DNA of 64,000 nt from positions 7,740-71,739 of the forward strand of contig CALCKT010000033.1 of the NCBI GenBank assembly GCA_937965785.1. Direction: 5' to 3'. The translations under genes were made by a program, and so were the position numbers. Each line of letters starts with the position of its first letter. Position 1 is the first letter of the stretch. The notes under the pieces are model-generated. The model did not search any database, was not told where the DNA came from, and saw nothing but the letters and a program-made list of their open reading frames with translations. Positions 50,698 through 58,201 of this stretch are shown here, one piece after another. The stretch is from an uncultured Propionibacteriaceae bacterium. GTDB taxonomy: Bacteria; Actinomycetota; Actinomycetes; Propionibacteriales; Propionibacteriaceae.

Positions 50698-52743
50698 ATG
50701 AGTAAGACCCATGGGCGCGACATCACGGTGGATGGGGGCCGATTCCTCATCAACGGTGAGCAGCGCAATCTGTATGGCGGCGCCGTCCACTATTGGCGGC
50801 TCGACCGGAACAAATGGGACTCGATCCTGGAGTCCGTCAAGTCGATGGGGTTCAACATGATCTCCATCTACATCCCGTGGGAGATCCACGAGGTGTCGAA
50901 GGGCGAATTCGACTTCTCGGGGAACAAGGACATCGATGCGTTCCTGACCCTGTGCGAGAGCAAGGGCTTCGCGATCATCGTCCGCCCCGGCCCCCAGATC
51001 AACTCCGAACTGACCTGGTTCGGCTACCCCAAACGAATCCTGGAGAATGAACGGCTGCAGGCCCGCAACGCCAAGGGTGCGCGGACGGTGCTCACCCAGG
51101 TGCCCAAACCCATCCCGGCGCTCAACTACGCCGAGGACGAGTTCTTCGATGAGACAGCGCTCTGGTACGACGCCATCTGCGAGATCCTGGCACGCCACGC
51201 CCACCCGAAGGGAGGCATCGTGGCAGCGCAGGTCGACAACGAGATGGCTTACTTCTTCTGCATCAACGCCTATGCCGCCGACTTCAGCGATGCGTCGCTG
51301 CGCAACTACCGGGCATTCCTGTCCAGCAAGTACGGCTCACTGGAGACGATCAACGAGGCTCACGGGACAACTGCGGCGACGATGGACGAGGTGGACGCTC
51401 CCCGCCGTTTCGAGGCCACCAAAGCGTCCGAGATTCCCCGCTACGCGGACTGGATCGAGTACCGGGAGAACTACCTGATCGATTCCATGGCGCGTCTTGC
51501 GGACATGATGAGGGAACGTGGCCTTGACACCATCGCCCTGTTCCACAACTACCCGCACCCCCTCGGCCCTGGCGGCGCAGCCTCGGGGTTCACCACGCCG
51601 TTCAACATCGCCAAGCTGGAGGAGAAGCTCGATTTCGTCGGGTTTGACATCTACTCCCGCAAGGAGCTCTATTCCCACGTAAAGACCGTGGGCAGCTATG
51701 TGGTGGGCACCAGCCGCTACCCGTACATCCCGGAGTTCATCGCCGGAGTGTGGCCATGGTATTTGCATCCGGGAACCCTCTACGACGAGGAATTCGTCAC
51801 GAAGGCTGCCCTGGCCCAGGGCATCAAAGGCTTCAGCCGCTACATGCTCGTGGAGCGGGACCGGTGGCTCGACTCGCCGATCCGTCGTGATGGCCGAGTC
51901 CGTGAGGACCACGCCGAGATGTTTGGCGCGGCCAACAGGATGCAACTCGATGGGCGATTCGGCGATCTGCGCCGGGACGCATCCGTGCTGCTGCTGGCAA
52001 ACCGTGAGTACGACCGCCTGGAGGCCGCCAGCGTCCTGGTGTCCTTCCCCGGCGACTTCCTCGAGACCCCCTCGGGCTTCTCCGAATACGCCGGCCCGCT
52101 CACGATCAGCGAGCATACGCTCGGCTTCGACAAGGCTCCCCAGCTGGAGAAGTCGGAATGGTTCGGGGCTTTCTACACGGCGCTGAACAGCGGTGACCAT
52201 GACTTCTTGCTCTCGGACACCTCGCTCGATCCCAAGCGCTGGGGCGCGCACAAGGTGGTCGTCCTGACCACCCTCGACTACCTGGATGCCACGCTGCAAC
52301 AGTCGCTCGTCGACTACGCCGCCGCTGGTGGTGTGGTCGTTATGGGTCCGCGGGCTCCTCGCTTCGACAGCCTGATGCGACCCTGCACCATCCTGGCCGA
52401 CGCCATCGCCGCGGGTGCCCGCGGTATCGTCCTCGTCGCGACGAAGGACGAAGCCGCCCAGGCCATCCACCGCGCCTGTGCCGACGCCGCGGTCCCCGCG
52501 GTGCTGAAGAACGACCTGGATCTCGACGTGATCGTGCATGTCGACAACACGGATCCGGCTCGGCGGGTCGTGTTCGTCGTGAACCCGACCGGCCGGACGG
52601 TTCAAGCGAGTGTCTCCCTCGGGCACAGCCTCTCCTCGGTCCAGGAGCTCTGGACCGGAACCGAAGGCCACACCGACAACGAGACGATTAGGGCATCCCT
52701 GGCGCCCTATTCCATTCATATCTACGACTGCCGGCTTTCCTGA
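50698..52743 (+). CDS. Intracellular GH35-like beta-galactosidase
   Basis: 681 aa, no signal peptide. TIM barrel with GGAVHYWRLDRNKWDSILESVKSMGFNMISIYIPWEIHE, as in GH35/GH42 enzymes. The likely acid/base is Glu182 (AAQVDNEMAYF) and the likely nucleophile is Glu346 (YPYIPEFIAG). A second, Rossmann-like domain follows from about residue 430 (DYAAAGGVVVMGPRAP), as in GH42-like trimerisation domains, with a C-terminal beta domain. Likely removes a beta-linked galactose or similar residue from an imported oligosaccharide. Follows the permease by 24 bases with AAAGGAAG upstream. Confidence 0.78.
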   Translation: MSKTHGRDITVDGGRFLINGEQRNLYGGAVHYWRLDRNKWDSILESVKSMGFNMISIYIPWEIHEVSKGEFDFSGNKDIDAFLTLCESKGFAIIVRPGPQINSELTWFGYPKRILENERLQARNAKGARTVLTQVPKPIPALNYAEDEFFDETALWYDAICEILARHAHPKGGIVAAQVDNEMAYFFCINAYAADFSDASLRNYRAFLSSKYGSLETINEAHGTTAATMDEVDAPRRFEATKASEIPRYADWIEYRENYLIDSMARLADMMRERGLDTIALFHNYPHPLGPGGAASGFTTPFNIAKLEEKLDFVGFDIYSRKELYSHVKTVGSYVVGTSRYPYIPEFIAGVWPWYLHPGTLYDEEFVTKAALAQGIKGFSRYMLVERDRWLDSPIRRDGRVREDHAEMFGAANRMQLDGRFGDLRRDASVLLLANREYDRLEAASVLVSFPGDFLETPSGFSEYAGPLTISEHTLGFDKAPQLEKSEWFGAFYTALNSGDHDFLLSDTSLDPKRWGAHKVVVLTTLDYLDATLQQSLVDYAAAGGVVVMGPRAPRFDSLMRPCTILADAIAAGARGIVLVATKDEAAQAIHRACADAAVPAVLKNDLDLDVIVHVDNTDPARRVVFVVNPTGRTVQASVSLGHSLSSVQELWTGTEGHTDNETIRASLAPYSIHIYDCRLS

Positions 52744-52755
52744 AAGGAGACAACT

Positions 52756-53529
52756 ATGCTTCACGGTGATGTTCTCATGGCCGATATCGATGTCGACCAG
52801 TGGCGGAACGCCCAGGACCTGGTTCTGCGATCCGCGAAGGAGGCCAAGCGCCTCATCGTCATGCTTGAGAAGGGCGAGGTCGTCAAGTGCGTGCACACGA
52901 CGGGACAACCCGTCATCGGTGCCCCCCAACGAGTCGATGACCTGTCAGAGGCCGCCCGTTCGCTCTACGAGGCAAACGCGGCGGGAACCGATTTCGTGCT
53001 CATCCTTGAGCGCGATGCGGCCGACGAATACTTCTCTGCCTTCCAGAACGCCTGGACCGCCGACGAAGACCTGGACGTGTTCGTCCACCGGACCTACGCG
53101 CTCCTGGACGACTACACTGACTCGATCGTCACCTATCCCCAGCCCGCGCGAGAGACGCTTGGCCTCCAATGGCGCCTCGGAGCCACCCACGAGCAGGTCG
53201 AGGCGGCCATCAAAGCAATGGTCGAACCCAATTCGACCGCCGTGCTCGCCGTCCATCACGATCAGAGCCTGTGGACCAGCCTGATCCTCGCATTCGACGC
53301 CGACCTCAAGATCGTTTCGATCGGAACCGCCGACCCGAGTCTCATCGACATCCACGGTACTCGGGCCGAGGTCGTCGAACGTCTCGTGACCTTCGCGGAG
53401 GGCCGTGAAGGCAAGGTTGGATTGGTGGTCGACGCGACGCTGGATGCCGCCCGGGAGTTCCTGGCCGCTTCCGACAAACGGTCGGCACGGGCCAAACTGG
53501 GGGAGGCCTTCTCCATCAGCCAACGCTGA
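52756..53529 (+). CDS. Unknown soluble protein of the sugar operon
   Basis: 257 aa, with GAAAGGAG before ATG 52756 and 12 bases after the glycosidase stop. Not recognised. It looks like an alpha/beta protein: RNAQDLVLRSAKEAKRLIVMLEKGEVVKCVHTTGQPVIGAPQ at the start, a helical centre, and a second half with alternating strands (AVLAVHHDQSLWTSLILAFDADLKIVSIGT). No signal peptide, metal motif or nucleotide loop is seen. Position as last gene of the operon suggests an enzyme or binding protein for the same sugar. Confidence 0.7.
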   Translation: MLHGDVLMADIDVDQWRNAQDLVLRSAKEAKRLIVMLEKGEVVKCVHTTGQPVIGAPQRVDDLSEAARSLYEANAAGTDFVLILERDAADEYFSAFQNAWTADEDLDVFVHRTYALLDDYTDSIVTYPQPARETLGLQWRLGATHEQVEAAIKAMVEPNSTAVLAVHHDQSLWTSLILAFDADLKIVSIGTADPSLIDIHGTRAEVVERLVTFAEGREGKVGLVVDATLDAAREFLAASDKRSARAKLGEAFSISQR

Positions 53530-53540
53530 CCCCTCGGCGT

Positions 53541-53572
53541 CCGCCCGGGCTGGTGAACACCAGCCCGGGCGG
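53541..53572 (+). terminator. Strong hairpin ending the sugar operon
   Basis: A perfect 14-bp GC-rich stem (53541-53554 with 53559-53572) with a GAAC loop, 12 bases after the last stop. Confidence 0.75.
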
Positions 53573-53573
53573 T

Positions 53574-53684
53574 GATCGCCGATACCCGGAGGGGGCCACC
53601 AGCTACCGAGAGGCCTACCGGCTGCTCGCCACCAAAAAGCACTCCACGTTCGAGAAATTCGTGGAGAGACTGAAGGTGGCCTGA
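53574..53684 (+). pseudogene. Short C-terminal gene fragment, perhaps from a transposase
   Basis: 36 codons with coding character (EGATSYREAYRLLATKKHST.. ending FVERLKVA) and a stop, but no start. It begins right at the terminator stem. It may be the tail of a gene cut by rearrangement; I could not assign a family. Confidence 0.35.
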
Positions 53685-53788
53685 ATGTATTTGGTGGGCT
53701 CAAATGCTTGGGGTCACCCATGAACGCTCTTGGCCCAGGGTCAAGAAAGGAATCCTGATCCCGGAGGCATGCGCCGCGATGGATGTGA

Positions 53789-53802
53789 CCCGACTTGTGA
53801 CA
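53789..53802 (+). repeat. Third copy of the island's IS terminal repeat
   Basis: CCCGACTTGTGACA, identical over 14 bases to the reverse complement of the right end at 57439-57452 and in left-end orientation. It marks an internal junction between the sugar operon and the second cargo module. Confidence 0.6.
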
Positions 53803-53943
53803 TTTCTGTGTAGCATTCCACACCCACTGTTGCAATGACCCCTCGAAACCGCCGCCGAAGAGCTTGGGTGAACGCCCCAGAGCAGCCTTGGGATAGCTCA
53901 TCCCACGCGAAGCATACGAACGCCTACTCGTTGCTTCCGCCAC

Positions 53944-53973
53944 TTGACACCAGGGAGGGGCCCGCACTATTCT
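53944..53973 (+). promoter_or_regulatory. Promoter of the hydrolase gene
   Basis: TTGACA (53944-53949), 18 nt, TATTCT (53968-53973), 58 bases before ATG 54032. Confidence 0.6.
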
Positions 53974-53987
53974 GATCAAGACTCACT

Positions 53988-54001
53988 GTTGCAAAAGCAA
54001 C
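53988..54001. promoter_or_regulatory. Palindrome between promoter and hydrolase gene
   Basis: GTTGC, AAAA, GCAAC, a perfect inverted repeat 15 bases past the -10. The left half belongs to CACTGTTGCAA (53984-53994), which also occurs at 53825-53835. A candidate operator; no regulator is adjacent. Confidence 0.45.
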
Positions 54002-54031
54002 GTGTAAATACACTATCAAAGGAGATAGCTC

Positions 54032-54919
54032 ATGGAGATCATTGCCGACCACAATGGAGTTCCCGCTAAGCATGGCCGCGCACTCGTCAATGGAGTACGG
54101 CTCCACTATTCCGTGGCGGGTGAAGGCGAACCACTGTTCCTGCTGCACGGGGTGCCGAAGACTTCCTATCACTGGCGCCGAGTGATTCCCCTCCTCACGC
54201 CGTACTACACTGTCATTGCGCCGGATCTCCGCGGTCTTGGCGACTCAGAGCGCCCACCGGGCGGCTTCGATATGAAGAACATGGCGGAGGACATCGCGCA
54301 ACTGGCCACCCATTTGGGGTATGAAGAGTTTCTCATTGCGGGTGAGGATTGGGGCGCCGCCGCCGCCTATCAACTGGCCGCGCAGTACCCGGAACGTGTC
54401 AAGAAGCTGATTTTCCAGGAAATGATCCTTCCGGGGTTTGGCCTTGAGGATTATTCTTTCCTCACGCGAGAGAACGTCAGCACTTACGTCTGGCTTTGGC
54501 ATATCAACTTCTACAGTGTTCCGAATTTCCCTGAAATGCTCATCACGGGCAGGGAGAGGGAGTACTTCAACTATTTCATGAAGCACGAGACGCATAATCC
54601 TCAAGCAATCACCCCGGATGCGCTGGATGAATACGTGCGTTGTTACTCGGCGCCTGGCGGCATTCGAAGCATGTGCGAGATCTATCGCGCAACGCTGGAC
54701 GATGCTGACCAGAACCGGGAAGCTGCCAAGACCAAACTCAAGATGCCGGTACTTGCGGTGGGCAGTGAGTACTTCATTGGGGCAGACAACGAACGGCAGA
54801 TGCGTGAGCTCGCCGAGGATGTGAGCGCCGTAATTCTTCCGTGGGGGCACCAGCTCGCGGAAGAGGATCCCGAAGGTCTCGCGGCCGCCTACCTCGACTT
54901 CCTCGGTCGTGGAGACTGA
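54032..54919 (+). CDS. Epoxide hydrolase-like alpha/beta hydrolase
   Basis: 295 aa. Oxyanion motif HGVP (39-42), then VIAPDLRGLGDSERP, and nucleophile Asp106 in GEDWGAAAAYQLA. An Asp nucleophile with a following Trp is the pattern of epoxide hydrolases and haloacid/haloalkane dehalogenases rather than of esterases. The late catalytic His is likely in PWGHQLAEEDPEG. No signal peptide. AAAGGAG precedes ATG 54032. The DNA here is less GC-rich in appearance than the flanks, which supports transfer. The substrate is unknown. Confidence 0.82.
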   Translation: MEIIADHNGVPAKHGRALVNGVRLHYSVAGEGEPLFLLHGVPKTSYHWRRVIPLLTPYYTVIAPDLRGLGDSERPPGGFDMKNMAEDIAQLATHLGYEEFLIAGEDWGAAAAYQLAAQYPERVKKLIFQEMILPGFGLEDYSFLTRENVSTYVWLWHINFYSVPNFPEMLITGREREYFNYFMKHETHNPQAITPDALDEYVRCYSAPGGIRSMCEIYRATLDDADQNREAAKTKLKMPVLAVGSEYFIGADNERQMRELAEDVSAVILPWGHQLAEEDPEGLAAAYLDFLGRGD

Positions 54920-54989
54920 CGGCATCGCGTGATTCGCGCTGATGTTTCGCATGGCAAGCAATATCTAACCCTCTGCAAGGAGAACAGTC

Positions 54990-56129
54990 GTGGGAAAGAA
55001 CTACGCTTCCGAGGATGCGGGCTGCTTTCGAGTACAACAGAGCAAGTCAGGTGGTTGGGCATTCGTAGATCCGTTTGGTGAGCCCTTCGTATCTCTTGCG
55101 CTGAACCACCTCGATGACAGCGACCTGCGCTATCCGCACAACGTGGACGTATTCGACCGGAAATACGGCACCCGTAGGAACTGGACGAAGGGTGTTGTCC
55201 GAGATCTTGAAGATCTCAATTTCAACACCATCGGATGGACCTGCCAATACGTCAGCGGAGACTGGGGCAAGGCTCTGGACTGGTTCGGGGATCCCATCGA
55301 CCTCGGCCACTCGTCGCCCTGGCCCGATGAGCTCCTGCTCGACGCCGGCATGCCCTACGTGGTGCAGATCCGGGTGCAGGAAATCGAGGACTGGAACGGT
55401 CACCCGGCATTTCGTGACGTATACAGCGAAGATTTCCAAAAGTATGCAGACTGGATCGCACGGCGCATGACATCCGACCACAAGAACAGTCGGAACCTGA
55501 TCGGGTATTTCTTGGTTGATATTCCCGCCTGGCTGCCCCACGCTTCTGGTCGTTTCTGGCCTGGCTTCGAAGGCCTGTCGCCCGAAGAACACGACGCGAA
55601 GCTCTTCGAGGTGGCCACGCAGTACTACAAGACCGTGACCGAAGCGATCCGCCGATACGATCCAAACCACCTTATCCTCGGCGACCGCTACAACGGCAAC
55701 AAGGGAATTCCCGAGACTGTTCTGCGCGCCATGGCGCCGTTCGTCGATGTGCTCTCGGTTCAGTACTTCACTGGGAAGGCCGAGGCTGAGTACACGAAGA
55801 TGATCTCCGACCTCCGTCAGTGGCATGACATCACGGGCAAACCCGTGGTGATCGCCGATATCGGAAACTGGGTCCCCACTGAGATGAACCCGCACCGCAC
55901 GAGCGACATGCAGACGCATGCTGAGCGTGGCGAGGACTATGCACAAGGTCTTGCCAGAGTTATGGCCGAACCTTGGATCATCGGCTGGCACTGGTGCGGA
56001 TACATCGAAAACCTGGGCCGAGGCTGGGGAATCAAGGACCCCTACGATGAGTTCTACTCCGATCTCACTGACCGCATCCGGGAGGCTAATGCAGCCGCCC
56101 AGACCGCAGTTGGCATGCGAATGGAGTAA
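54990..56129 (+). CDS. Glycoside hydrolase-like TIM-barrel protein
   Basis: 379 aa from GTG 54990, with AAGGAG 7 nt upstream. No signal peptide. The beginning GGWAFVDPFGEPFVSLALNHLDDSDLRYPHN and the segments NLIGYFLVDIPAW, DPNHLILGDRYNGNKG, VDVLSVQYFTG, GKPVVIADIGNWVP and PWIIGWHWCGYIENLGRGWGIKDPYDEFY resemble the barrel of agarase-type (GH50-like) enzymes. The exact family is uncertain; Glu/Asp candidates for catalysis are not fixed. It is 70 bases from the hydrolase and probably in one operon with it. Confidence 0.6.
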   Translation: MGKNYASEDAGCFRVQQSKSGGWAFVDPFGEPFVSLALNHLDDSDLRYPHNVDVFDRKYGTRRNWTKGVVRDLEDLNFNTIGWTCQYVSGDWGKALDWFGDPIDLGHSSPWPDELLLDAGMPYVVQIRVQEIEDWNGHPAFRDVYSEDFQKYADWIARRMTSDHKNSRNLIGYFLVDIPAWLPHASGRFWPGFEGLSPEEHDAKLFEVATQYYKTVTEAIRRYDPNHLILGDRYNGNKGIPETVLRAMAPFVDVLSVQYFTGKAEAEYTKMISDLRQWHDITGKPVVIADIGNWVPTEMNPHRTSDMQTHAERGEDYAQGLARVMAEPWIIGWHWCGYIENLGRGWGIKDPYDEFYSDLTDRIREANAAAQTAVGMRME

Positions 56130-56147
56130 AGCCCAAGCGAGCAGAGG

Positions 56148-57170
56148 TCAAGTTACCCCACTCTGTCCTACCTGAGGTGGGGGTGTGAGTCCGCCGCCGA
56201 TGACCGGGGACTGCGTGCCGGAACGGTAGCGGTTGCGGGATCCGCGGGCGATGCGTTGGTGGAGTTCGATGAGTTCGTTGATCGCCTCGGTGCCGCCGTT
56301 GTTGGCGCGGCCGGTGTCGAAGTAGGCCAGGAACGCGTCGCGCCACTGCTTCAACGTCTTGCCCAGCCGCTTGCTCTCCGGGATCGGACACGTCGGCAGC
56401 GAGCGGATGAGGTCGTCGGCGATGCGGCGTCCCTGGGCTGGGCTCTTAGCCCTGTAGGCCGACCGCAGCTTCTGCGCGCACAGCCAGGCGACGAGGATCT
56501 CGTCGTGGCGTTGGTCGGCAGCGATCGCGCGGTCCAGCCGGGCACGTTGCCGGTCGGTGAGCTTCTCCTGACCACAGCGCAGGATCGTGCGGATGCCGTA
56601 GAGCGGGTCGTTCTTGCGGCCACGGTGGCCGTGGATCTCCTGCTGCACACGCCGGCGGTCCTCGTCGACGGCCTGGGTGCCGAGCTTGACCACATGGAAC
56701 GCGTCGAGCACAGCGACCGCATCCTCGAGTTGGTCATCGATGGCGTTGTTGTAGCCGTGGAACGGATCCAGCGCGGCGACCTCGACCCCGTCCTTGAAGT
56801 CCTCGCCGCGTTCTTCGAGCCAGTCGCTGTACGTCTTGCCCGACCGGCCGGGGACCAGGTCGAGCAGCCGCGCCTGCGGCCTGCCTGTGTCGGGATCCGG
56901 GGTGAGGTCGACCATCCCGGTCAGCTGCTTGGGTCCACAGTCGCCGTCCTCGATCGGGAACTCGCTGACGTGGTGCCACACGTGCTCGTCCACACCGAGC
57001 CGTTTCACGCCGGCGAAGCGCCCCTCGTCGTCGGTCATCGCCTGCAGCAGCGGCTCGATCGAGGTCCCCACCGTGTTCCACGTCGTCCCGAGCTGCTGCG
57101 CCAGGCCGCTGACCGATGCATGCTCGCGGCGGAGCTGGTTGATCGCCCACCAGCAGGCTCGGGTCGATTC
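56148..57170 (-). pseudogene. ISL3-family transposase, N-terminally truncated
   Basis: Readable from about 57170 (TRACWWAINQLRREHASVSGLAQQLGTTW, in frame upstream of the GTG at 57071) to a stop at 56148. ISL3 signatures are clear: GVDEHVWHHVSEF, DGVEVAALDPFHGYNNAID, VLDAFHVVKLGTQAVDEDRRRVQQEIHGHRGRKNDPLYGIR and NNGGTEAINELIELHQRIARGSRNR. The N-terminal zinc-finger part (about 100-150 residues) is missing; the gene meets the IS1634-type remnant at about 57170. The C-terminal end also differs from the usual family end. Confidence 0.88.
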
Positions 57171-57172
57171 GA

Positions 57173-57437
57173 ATGTCCAAGAACGACCTCCGCGCCAGGC
57201 CGATCTACCAACATCTCAAGGAATCCAACCAGGCCCACCTTGCCATCGTGTTCGCGGCCCTCGCCACTTGGAACAGGCCACCGGCTGGAGCGCCAAGAAG
57301 TTCGTCACCATGATGTGCCGCTACCGCACCATTCAGATCCAAGCCGGCCAGCACACCATCCCGCTGAAGACATCCTGCCCGACGACGCCCAAGACGCCCT
57401 CAACAAGCTCCGCGACAACCGACAACAACCGCACTAA
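57173..57437 (+). pseudogene. IS1634/IS1549-type transposase, C-terminal remnant with frameshifts
   Basis: Frame 1 reads KNDLRARPIYQHLKESNQAHLAIVFAALA; a shift then gives HLEQATGWSAKKFVTMMCRYRTIQIQAGQHTI; a second shift gives DILPDDAQDALNKLRDNRQQPH and a TAA at 57435-57437. Joined, this is the C-terminus of an IS1634-type transposase. Its stop is 1 base before the right inverted repeat, as expected for the natural end of such an IS. Confidence 0.75.
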
Positions 57438-57452
57438 TTGTCACAAGTCGGG

Positions 57453-57551
57453 TTCCACGCTGGTCGACGGCAGGGCGGGCCTGCCGGACGACCACGACCT
57501 GACCGGGGTGCGGGGGGTCGACGTCCTGCCGCCCTTCTCCGGGGGCTGATT
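57453..57551 (+). repeat. 99-bp direct repeat, right copy (moaD 3' end)
   Basis: Begins directly after the right inverted repeat and codes in frame for the last 31 residues of MoaD with one change (PPFSGG in place of PPFAGG). Not a gene of its own. After it, the original downstream sequence with the convergent gene at 57551 resumes. Confidence 0.92.
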
Positions 57552-57925
57552 CAGCGCCCCGGAAGTTCCCGCAGCAACTCCTCCGGGACAGGGAACGGGA
57601 GGGTGTGGAAGGTCTGGTCGGAATTGATGTCGTTGAAGTCATCCTCCTTGACGCGCACGAAATCCGGGGTGGCCTCGGCGATGTAGACCTTCGAGGTGCC
57701 CGAGTCGGTCGCGAGTTCGTAAGGGGCGGCCAGGTAGCGGATGCCGAGCTCGTCGAGGGTCTCCTCCGCTTCGAGCCAGTCCACTGTTTCGCTGCGTTCC
57801 CGGCCGAGCAGGTCGATGGCGACGAAACCCTCGCCGCGGGGTGCGATCCAGCCGATGGGCTCGCGGTTCGCCCCGCCGAGGTGCGTGATCCAGTCCTTGG
57901 GCACGGCCTTCTCGGTCTGCTTCAT
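57551..57925 (-). CDS. Hypothetical protein, 124 aa
   Basis: Not recognised. Starts at ATG 57925 (MKQTEKAVPKDWITHLGGANREPIGWIAPRGEGFVAIDLLGRERSETVDW); the upstream 13 codons to 57964 are less likely. Soluble, acidic, with WLEAEETLDELGIRYLAAPYEL and a C-terminal TLPFPVPEELLRELPGR. Before the island arrived it was the convergent neighbour of moaD, with almost no gap. Confidence 0.72.
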   Translation of the reverse strand: MKQTEKAVPKDWITHLGGANREPIGWIAPRGEGFVAIDLLGRERSETVDWLEAEETLDELGIRYLAAPYELATDSGTSKVYIAEATPDFVRVKEDDFNDINSDQTFHTLPFPVPEELLRELPGR

Positions 57926-58089
57926 GTCCCATGAGTTTAGGGGCTGCGGGCGGGGGCCGTTCACCGTGGCGGAACAGGGCGGTGCCGGCGAAACGAGACG
58001 TGCGTGAAGCGCATTACCACACAGATCTCCATCCCGGGCGGCGTCTCAGAAGATGTGCTGCTTGAGTTGCGCAATCCGGTGATCTGCTC

Positions 58090-58108
58090 TTAGGGTTGCC
58101 TAGCTTTC
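58090..58108 (+). promoter_or_regulatory. DtxR/IdeR-like iron box
   Basis: TTAGGGTTGCCTAGCTTTC matches the classic 19-bp DtxR/IdeR consensus at 13 positions, with the left half and centre best kept. It lies about 95 bases before the start of an iron-type ABC importer, and a DtxR-family gene is in the window at 6746. Confidence 0.55.
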
Positions 58109-58201
58109 ACTCTGAGAGGACGCCATCGGCGTCCCGGGCAGTTCGATCTGACCAACATCACCAAACACAATTGCGCCGTCTTGGCGGCAGGAGGCATGTA
58201 T

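Larger units (their letters stand above)
45477..57452. mobile_element. 12-kb IS1634-type composite island carrying a sugar-use module
   Basis: Left end CCCGATTTGTGACA (45477-45490) and right end TGTCACAAGTCGGG (57439-57452) are inverted repeats with 13 of 14 matches, each touching a copy of the 99-bp direct repeat. The right end carries the C-terminal remnant of an IS1634/IS1549-like transposase. That IS group is known for long, variable target duplications, which explains the 99 bp. Cargo: LacI regulator, sugar ABC importer, two glycosidases, an unknown protein, a hydrolase and a broken ISL3 transposase. A third copy of the IS end is at 53789. No intact transposase or integrase is present, so the island is probably no longer mobile. 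Confidence 0.8.

Noticed and set aside
57453..57551. Second moaD gene
   Set aside because: Only the last 31 codons are present, with no start; it is the right copy of the target duplication.
45378..57551. Integration by a tyrosine recombinase at an att site in moaD
   Set aside because: A 3'-end gene duplication would fit, but no integrase is present and both borders carry IS-type inverted repeats, with a matching transposase end at the right one. Kept only as an alternative.
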